Shown: positions 59,616 through 64,000 of the stretch, piece by piece
Position numbering within the stretch: position 1 is the stretch's first letter
How the letters are laid out: each line of letters begins with the position of its first letter
NCBI RefSeq assembly: GCF_003182135.1
Contig: NZ_QGTL01000006.1
Span: 1 to 64,000, forward strand
DNA from: Nocardia neocaledoniensis
Lineage (GTDB): Bacteria; Actinomycetota; Actinomycetes; Mycobacteriales; Mycobacteriaceae
Length of the DNA: 64,000 nucleotides
Direction of reading: 5' to 3'
The notes under the pieces: generated by a model
What the model was told of the DNA's origin: nothing
Databases searched by the model: none
Seen by the model: only the letters and a program-made list of their open reading frames with translations
Position numbers and translations under genes: made by a program

Positions 59616-60272
59616 ATGCGCGTCGTCGTCGCCGGTGGACACGGCAAGATCGCTCTCGCGCTGGCCCGATTGCTGACCCGGCGGGGTGACCAGGTACACG
59701 CCCTGATCCGCGATCCCGGCCAGGCCGCCGACATCACCGCGACCGGCGGTGTCCCGGTCATCTACGACATGGAGCGCGACACGACCGCCGATCTCGCCGC
59801 GGAGGTGGCCGGCGCCGATGCGGTGGTGTTCGCCGCGGGCGCGGGGCCGGGCAGCGGCGCCGCGCGCAAGTACACCGTCGACCTCAACGGCTCGGTCCAG
59901 CTGGCCGATGCCGCCGAGCAGACCGGCGTTGGGCGGTTCGTGCAGATCTCCACCATGGGCGCGGGCCGCCCACCCGCCGAGGGCACCGACGAGGTCTGGG
60001 CGGCCTACCTCGACGCCAAGACCCGCGCCGAGGACGATCTGCGTTCGCGCGCGCTGGCCTGGACCATTCTCCGCCCGGGCATGCTCACCGACGAGGAAGG
60101 CAACGGTCTGGTCACGCTCGGCTCGCCGCCGATTCCGCGCGGCCCGATCCCGCGTGCCGACGTCGCCGCGACCATCGCGTCGATCTTGGTCGCGGACAAC
60201 ACTTTTCGGCACACCCTGGAACTGGTCTCCGGTTCCGACCCGATTTCGGCCGCCGTGTCGGCAATTCGATAG
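59616..60272 (+). CDS. NAD(P)-binding SDR-like protein (NmrA/YwnB type)
   Basis: A 218-residue atypical SDR. The N-terminal NAD(P) loop reads VVVAGGHGKIALALARLLTRRGD (about residues 3-25). GADAVVFAAGAGPGSGAARKYTVDLNG and FVQISTMGAGRP follow, and TILRPGMLTDEEGNGLVTLG is at about 150. It lacks the YxxxK of classical enzymes and fits NAD(P)H-binding proteins that act as redox sensors or quinone reductases. AAAGGAG precedes the ATG by nine bases. It probably shares a transcript with the lipoprotein gene. Confidence 0.9.
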   Translation: MRVVVAGGHGKIALALARLLTRRGDQVHALIRDPGQAADITATGGVPVIYDMERDTTADLAAEVAGADAVVFAAGAGPGSGAARKYTVDLNGSVQLADAAEQTGVGRFVQISTMGAGRPPAEGTDEVWAAYLDAKTRAEDDLRSRALAWTILRPGMLTDEEGNGLVTLGSPPIPRGPIPRADVAATIASILVADNTFRHTLELVSGSDPISAAVSAIR

Positions 60273-60471
60273 CTTAAAATTAACTATCACAACGGAATTC
60301 GGCCGGAGAGTCGCGGGGCGCCGGACCGCCCCCACACCCCGTGACCACCGGGTCCGCGGCGATCCGCCGGTCACGGCCGTTTCCGCGCGGCACGCCGGGC
60401 GAACCCGGTGACACAGGCGCGGATTCGCCGCTCAGAAGCCGGGAAACGCCCCGCATCGAGACGGAATCGAT

Positions 60472-60514
60472 CTTGCAGATGTGCTTGCAAGTGAAAGTGT
60501 CCTAGTCCTAAACT
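60472..60514 (+). promoter_or_regulatory. Promoter with GCAGATGTGCTTGCA element, copy A
   Basis: The inverted arms CTTGCA (60472-60477) and TGCAAG (60486-60491) surround GATGTGCT. A -35 TTGCAA (60485-60490) overlaps the right arm and an 18-bp spacer leads to the -10 TAAACT (60509-60514). It faces the 85-residue ORF at 60621. The same GCAGATGTkCTTGCA sequence occurs twice more in the next 1.9 kb. The 60273-60471 part of the gap is AT-rich near 60274-60290 and shows no gene. Confidence 0.65.
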
Positions 60515-60620
60515 CAGGGCCGCAACACAATTGAGGGGAAAGTCAGGGGAGGCCGCGAGCGGCACACCCGGGGCTATGTTTGCCTCTGGTTTGCCACTGT
60601 CTACACACAGGGGCGTTCAC

Positions 60621-60878
60621 ATGAACAACACCAACGGCCGTTCCGGCCTCGCTGATCGCGCAGCGACCACCGTCCACCCCGTCACCGGGCGGTGCTCCAG
60701 AGAAACCGCGGTCGCGTATGTCATCGATGCCGTGGAGTCCACCGGCGCGGCGACACGTAATGATTTCGATATCGACCGGATCGTGACCACCGCGCACGAA
60801 TTGGCCGACGATTGGGATCTGCAGACACTGACTCCCGATACATTCTGGCGTATCGCCGCGGGCTGTATCCGCTACTGA
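60621..60878 (+). CDS. Hypothetical small protein, 85 residues
   Basis: A small acidic protein, no signal or TM helix. The ordered-looking part is SRETAVAYVIDAVESTGAATRNDFDIDRIVTTAHELADDWDLQTLTPDTFWRIAAGCIRY, predicted to be helical. It has a promoter-operator just upstream and a strong terminator just downstream, so it is an independent transcription unit despite its size. The ribosome site is weak (AGGGGCG, nine bases ahead of the ATG). No family recognised. Confidence 0.7.
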   Translation: MNNTNGRSGLADRAATTVHPVTGRCSRETAVAYVIDAVESTGAATRNDFDIDRIVTTAHELADDWDLQTLTPDTFWRIAAGCIRY

Positions 60879-60885
60879 ACAAAGA

Positions 60886-60920
60886 AAAAGGATGGCGGAC
60901 CGAGCGTCCGCCATCCTTTT
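60886..60920. terminator. Bidirectional terminator with U-tracts
   Basis: The 15-bp perfect arms AAAAGGATGGCGGAC (60886-60900) and GTCCGCCATCCTTTT (60906-60920) enclose CGAGC. Runs of A on one side and T on the other make it a true Rho-independent terminator for both the small ORF and the convergent XRE gene. It is the most classical terminator in the window. Confidence 0.92.
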
Positions 60921-60940
60921 CCGGGCTTTTCCGCGCCGGC

Positions 60941-61825
60941 TCAGTCGCGATCGGCGTATTCCAGCAGAATCTCGCGCGAACGGTCCGGGCGCGCGGCCTG
61001 CACGCTGAGCTGATCCATCACCGACAGATACAGCGCCAGGTCCTGCCTGCGCTCGAGATACAGCGCGCTGGTGAGCTGTTCGAGGTAGACGATGTCGGGC
61101 AGTTCCGGCTCGGCGAAGCGCAGAATGCTGAACGAACTGCCCGCCGCGGTGGGCGCGCCCGCCGAATACGGCAGCACCTGCACCGTGACATGCGGCAGCT
61201 CCGACAACTCGGCGAGATAGCGCAGCTGCGCGCGATGGACCTCGCGGCCACCGATCGGCCGGTGCAGCACCGCCTCGTCGATGACGGCCCACACGACCGG
61301 CGGATCTACCCGGCGCAACACGTCCTGGCGCCGTTGGCGGACCTGGACGCGGCGTTCGGTGTCGGCGTCGTCGAAACCGAGGGTCACGATCGCCCTGGTG
61401 TACTCCGGCGTCTGCAGGAGCCCGGGCACCAACTGCGCCTCGTAGGTACGGATCTGGCTCGCGGCCTGCTCGAGCCCGAGGTAGGTGCTGAACCAGGAGG
61501 GCAGCAGATCGCTGTAGCGGTGCCACCATCCCGGCTCGCTCGCCTGCCTGGCGAGCTCGAAGAACGACTCACGCTCCACGGTGTCGTGGACCCCGTAGAG
61601 CGTGAGCAGATCGCGGATGTCGCGTTCCTTGAATCCGGTGCGTCCCAGTTCGAGCCGGCTGATCTTGGCATGCGAGCCACGAATCGCGTCGCCCGCGGCC
61701 TCGCGGGTGATCCCCTTGCTCTCGCGCAGTTTGCGCAACTGACCACCGAGGGCGATACGCAGCACGGTGGGGCCACGATCGACAACGGGTTGCACGCGAC
61801 CGATCTCGTCGGGTTCAGCCGTCAT
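60941..61825 (-). CDS. XRE-family regulator with DUF5753 domain
   Basis: A 294-residue regulator. Its helix-turn-helix is GGQLRKLRESKGITREAAGDAIRGSHAKISRLELGRTGFKERDIRDLLTLYG (about residues 27-80). The C-terminal DUF5753 domain shows LEQAASQIRTYEAQLVPGLLQTPEYTRAI and VQVLPYSAGAPTAAGSSFSILRF. Members pair with a downstream or upstream DUF397 protein and act in development and secondary metabolism (WhiJ-like systems). A DUF397 gene ends 18 bases upstream on the same strand, so the pair is one unit with the small protein first. Confidence 0.92.
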   Translation of the reverse strand: MTAEPDEIGRVQPVVDRGPTVLRIALGGQLRKLRESKGITREAAGDAIRGSHAKISRLELGRTGFKERDIRDLLTLYGVHDTVERESFFELARQASEPGWWHRYSDLLPSWFSTYLGLEQAASQIRTYEAQLVPGLLQTPEYTRAIVTLGFDDADTERRVQVRQRRQDVLRRVDPPVVWAVIDEAVLHRPIGGREVHRAQLRYLAELSELPHVTVQVLPYSAGAPTAAGSSFSILRFAEPELPDIVYLEQLTSALYLERRQDLALYLSVMDQLSVQAARPDRSREILLEYADRD

Positions 61826-61843
61826 GGACGGTGATATTACCGA

Positions 61844-62077
61844 TCACCGGGTCAGGTAGTCGAACTCTCCGGCCTTCGCGCCGCGGATGAAGGCGTCGAT
61901 CTCGGGCCGGGTGTAGAAGAGCACCGAGCCGTGGGGGTCGCGCGAGTTGCGCACGGCCACCGATCCGTCCGACGCTTCGGCCACCTCGACGCAGTTGCCG
62001 CTGGGGTTGCTGAACGTACTCTTGCGCCAGGCGCCGTCTGCCGGGCGTTCGCGCTGATCATGGTGCATTCCGGACAC
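61844..62077 (-). CDS. DUF397-domain protein
   Basis: A 77-residue DUF397 protein with the family sequence WRKSTFSNPSGNCVEVAEASDGSVAVRNSRDPHGSVLFYTRPEIDAFIRGAKAGEFD. Partner proteins of XRE/DUF5753 regulators are of this type and probably modulate their DNA binding. GTG at 62077 is chosen because GAGGAG lies six bases ahead; an internal ATG three codons later is possible. It is transcribed first, then the XRE gene. The leader holds one copy of the GCAGATG...CATCTGC element. Confidence 0.9.
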   Translation of the reverse strand: MSGMHHDQRERPADGAWRKSTFSNPSGNCVEVAEASDGSVAVRNSRDPHGSVLFYTRPEIDAFIRGAKAGEFDYLTR

Positions 62078-62133
62078 GCCACACTCCTCGATCTCGAATG
62101 ATGACCATCGGTACGAAACTTGCAGATGTACGC

Positions 62134-62153
62134 GCAGATGTTCTTGCATCTGC
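62134..62153. promoter_or_regulatory. GCAGATG-TTCTTG-CATCTGC palindrome, copy B
   Basis: Seven-base arms (62134-62140 and 62147-62153) flank TTCTTG, 57 bp upstream of the DUF397 start. An extra TGCAGATG half-site sits at 62121-62128. It lies between the XRE/DUF397 unit and the rightward small gene, so it may autoregulate the regulator pair. No clear -10 for the leftward gene was found. Confidence 0.6.
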
Positions 62154-62312
62154 ACTGTTCGCCCGGGAGATTAACACGGTTCACATAGCCGCGCACCGGT
62201 CGGTACTTACCCGAGGCCACGATCTTGGAGCGCCCCCGGTAGGTGACGTCCAGTCCCCTGAATTCCTCAGTGCCACAACCCCTTCTACAGCGCGACACGC
62301 CCACTTCGAGCG

Positions 62313-62353
62313 TGCAGATGTTCTTGCATCTGCAAACGACAGACCCGTAGACT
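62313..62353 (+). promoter_or_regulatory. Promoter with TGCAGATG-TTCTTG-CATCTGCA palindrome, copy C
   Basis: Eight-base arms (62313-62320 and 62327-62334). The embedded TTGCAT (62324-62329) is followed after exactly 18 bp by TAGACT (62348-62353), the same geometry as copy A. It faces the 77-residue ORF at 62432. Other parts of the 354-bp gap 62078-62431 show no gene. Confidence 0.65.
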
Positions 62354-62431
62354 CGGCCAGCAAGATCACGGAAGGTACGTCGGCGAGCACCCGCCGCCCC
62401 GCCTTCCCCTGCAGGATGCGAGGGGCCTCGA

Positions 62432-62665
62432 ATGAGCACGCCGTTTCGAACACCCCACCGGGTCCAGGCCGGTACCGCCGGCCTCGAGGTCCCGCGGTAC
62501 CTCGGCGCGGCCGCGGCCCCCTCCGGATCCTGTAGCGAGGAACCGCACGCGCTCACCTATCGGCAGGCCCGCGACCTGCTCACCCAGCACGACGTCCACG
62601 GCCCGCAGTGCCGCCAGTGGCTGGCCGCGGCCGCCTATCTGTCGGCGGGGCTGGACGACGAATAG
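62432..62665 (+). CDS. Hypothetical small protein, 77 residues
   Basis: A small ORF beginning ATGAGCACG with GCGAGGGG seven bases ahead. The C-terminal part HALTYRQARDLLTQHDVHGPQCRQWLAAAAYLSAGLDDE looks helical; the N-terminal 35 residues are poorly ordered. Two cysteines are present. It follows element copy C and has its own promoter, which supports it being real. No family recognised. The downstream CBS gene starts 86 bp later. Confidence 0.55.
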   Translation: MSTPFRTPHRVQAGTAGLEVPRYLGAAAAPSGSCSEEPHALTYRQARDLLTQHDVHGPQCRQWLAAAAYLSAGLDDE

Positions 62666-62751
62666 CCGGTTGTGACGTCTCCGTGCTGGTCAGCGGGTCG
62701 CCGCCGGGGCATCCTGGACAGGGATACCGGCGCGACACAGGTGAGCGGCAC

Positions 62752-63186
62752 ATGCGGATAGCGGAGATCCTGCGCAACAAGGGCACCACGGTGACGACCG
62801 TGCCACCGGACACCACCGTGCGCGCCCTGCTGGCCGTGCTCGCCGAGCGCAACATCGGCGCGGTCCTCGTGTCCCCCGACGGCGCGCGCATCAGCGGCAT
62901 CGTCTCCGAACGCGACGTGGTCCGGCACCTGCACCGGCGCGGCGCCGACCTGCTCGACCGGCCGGTCACCGAGATCATGACCGAACGTGTCCGCACCTGC
63001 GCGCCCGACGATCACGTCTCCTCGCTGCACGGCCTGATGACCGAGCACCGGATCCGGCACATGCCGGTCGTCGACGGCGACCGGCTGGTGGGCATCGTCA
63101 GCATCGGCGACGTGGTGAAGAGCGAGATCACCGAACTCGCCACCGAGCGCGGTCATCTCGTCGACTATCTGCAGGGCAGGTACTGA
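62752..63186 (+). CDS. CBS-domain protein
   Basis: A 144-residue protein made of two CBS motifs (residues about 5-62 and 73-130): TVRALLAVLAERNIGAVLVSPDGARISGIVSERDVVRHL and VSSLHGLMTEHRIRHMPVVDGDRLVGIVSIGDVVKSE. They form a Bateman module that binds adenine nucleotides such as AMP, ATP or SAM. Similar stand-alone proteins (for example hypoxic-response protein 1 in mycobacteria) act in stress. AGGTGAG lies six bases ahead of the ATG. Separated by 41 bp from the aminotransferase gene. Confidence 0.9.
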   Translation: MRIAEILRNKGTTVTTVPPDTTVRALLAVLAERNIGAVLVSPDGARISGIVSERDVVRHLHRRGADLLDRPVTEIMTERVRTCAPDDHVSSLHGLMTEHRIRHMPVVDGDRLVGIVSIGDVVKSEITELATERGHLVDYLQGRY

Positions 63187-63227
63187 CCGCGAGCCGAAAA
63201 GCGTTGGCCGCGCGTATCGTTGATCGG

Positions 63228-64000
63228 GTGCACCCCGTCCGGCCCGCGCTCGAAGCCGTCCCGGCGACCTCGCACGCGCCCACCCCGGTCCCCCGCTCGA
63301 TCCGCGACCGCTTCCCGGCGCTGGCCGACCCCGCCGTGGTGTATCTGGACAGCGCGGCCACGACCCAGAAGCCCGACACCGTGATCGCGGCCGTGACCGC
63401 CTACCACGCCAGGCAGACCGCCAACGCGGGTCGCGGCACCTACGGGTGGGCCACCTCGCTGGCCGCGCGGATCGAGGCGATCCGGGGCAGAGCCGCCGCT
63501 TTCGTCGGCGCGCGGCATCCGGACGAGATCGTGTTCACCGCCGGTGCCACCGCGGCGCTGGGCGCGATCGCGCACAGCTGGGGCCTGGCCACTCTCGACG
63601 ACGGCGACGAGATCCTCTACAACCCCGCCGATCACGCGGCGAATGTGCTGCCGTGGCACCACCTGCGCGACACGATGGCCCGATTCGGACGCCGGATCGT
63701 GCTGCGGCCCTACCGCAGCACGATGGCGGGCGAGGCCGACATCGACGACATCCTCGCCCAGGTGAGCCCGCGCACCCGGCTGATCACCACCAGCCATCTG
63801 CATCACGTCTACGGCGGGCTGAGCACGCTCGAGGAACTGCGCGGCCGGATCGATCCGGAGATCCTGCTGTGTTTCGACTGCGCGCAGAGCGGCGGTCACC
63901 TGCCGGTCGACGTGCTCGACCTCGGCGCCGATTTCGCGGTGTTCGCCGGACACAAGATGTTCGCCGCCCCGGGCGTCGGGCTGCTGTACTGCCATCGGCG
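63228..64000 (+). CDS. SufS-like class-V aminotransferase, 3' end outside window
   Basis: The first 257 residues of a PLP enzyme of the cysteine desulfurase/class-V family. Visible blocks are the N-terminal IRDRFPALADPAVVYLDSAATTQKP (about 25-49), FTAGATAALGAIAHSW (about 105), the PLP-contacting FDCAQSGGHLPVDVLDLGADF (about 215) and the Schiff-base lysine in FAGHKMFAAPGVGLLYC (about 242). LITTSHLHHVYG replaces the usual LVSISHVSNVLG, so substrate preference may differ from SufS. The start is GTG. No other suf genes are in view. The desulfurase cysteine near the C-terminus lies outside the window. Confidence 0.85.
   Translation, partial: MHPVRPALEAVPATSHAPTPVPRSIRDRFPALADPAVVYLDSAATTQKPDTVIAAVTAYHARQTANAGRGTYGWATSLAARIEAIRGRAAAFVGARHPDEIVFTAGATAALGAIAHSWGLATLDDGDEILYNPADHAANVLPWHHLRDTMARFGRRIVLRPYRSTMAGEADIDDILAQVSPRTRLITTSHLHHVYGGLSTLEELRGRIDPEILLCFDCAQSGGHLPVDVLDLGADFAVFAGHKMFAAPGVGLLYCHR

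Noticed and set aside
1..64000. CRISPR arrays, tRNA/rRNA genes, insertion sequences, attachment sites
   Set aside because: No regularly spaced repeats, cloverleaf with CCA-end context, transposase motifs or integrase/att pairs were seen on reading both strands; short single-copy RNA genes could still be missed by eye.

Overview
The window is very GC-rich, coding-dense actinobacterial DNA. It resembles Nocardia or a close mycolic-acid-containing relative. The pointers are an mmsA-fadE9-mmsB type valine operon, a sulfotransferase/SDR/DUF1214 trio laid out as I recall M. tuberculosis Rv3529c-Rv3531c, GpgS, an LppX/LprG-type lipoprotein, secreted LIP-family lipases, ECF41 sigma and XRE/DUF397 regulation, and many GTG/TTG starts with 4-nt gene overlaps. 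The genus is inferred, not proven. No rRNA, tRNA, CRISPR array, transposase or phage gene was recognised.

Layout. 0-6.2 kb: a leftward valine/branched-chain catabolic operon (mmsA, acyl-CoA dehydrogenase, 3-hydroxyisobutyryl-CoA hydrolase, mmsB, enoyl-CoA hydratase) divergent from a second acyl-CoA dehydrogenase; inverted repeats lie between them. 6.2-10.6 kb: a stand-alone family-A DNA polymerase, an MMPL transporter and a divergent MarR regulator. 10.7-17.7 kb: an IclR regulator divergent from cysD-cysNC-DUF1214-SDR-sulfotransferase, which makes PAPS and probably spends it on sulfonation. 17.7-19.8 kb: a 5'-truncated MOSC gene next to a DEDDh exonuclease-BRCT-TerD fusion. 19.9-24.6 kb: a BtuFCD-like ABC importer plus a CbiX-like [2Fe-2S] protein behind a cobalamin riboswitch. 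24.7-29.8 kb: a ketone-body operon (symporter, 3-hydroxybutyrate dehydrogenase, acetoacetyl-CoA synthetase) divergent from a LysR regulator. 29.8-32.3 kb: a two-domain TerD protein and gpgS.

32.4-37 kb holds a three-gene leftward cluster: cytochrome b5-fused desaturase/hydroxylase, type III polyketide synthase and SyrD-like ABC exporter with a His/Pro/Gly-rich linker. It reads as a small unassigned biosynthesis-and-export system. 37-53 kb: LprG-like lipoprotein, XRE regulator, P450, MscS channel, DUF574 methyltransferase, DHA2 transporter, Ser/Thr kinase with coupled lipoprotein, glutathione peroxidase, two flavoprotein oxidoreductases, DoxX/ECF41 sigma and a HAD-like protein lacking its catalytic aspartate. 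53-58.5 kb: a PucR-type regulator and three secreted hydrolases.

58.7-64 kb: small proteins, then a compact locus at 60.4-62.7 kb where an XRE/DUF397 pair is flanked by two small unknown genes. Three copies of a GCAGATGTkCTTGCA element occur there, two placed identically relative to a likely promoter. The window ends with a CBS-domain protein and the start of a SufS-like aminotransferase.

The strongest candidates for something undescribed are the desaturase/type III PKS/exporter cluster, the XRE/DUF397 element locus, and the PAPS-to-sulfotransferase operon.
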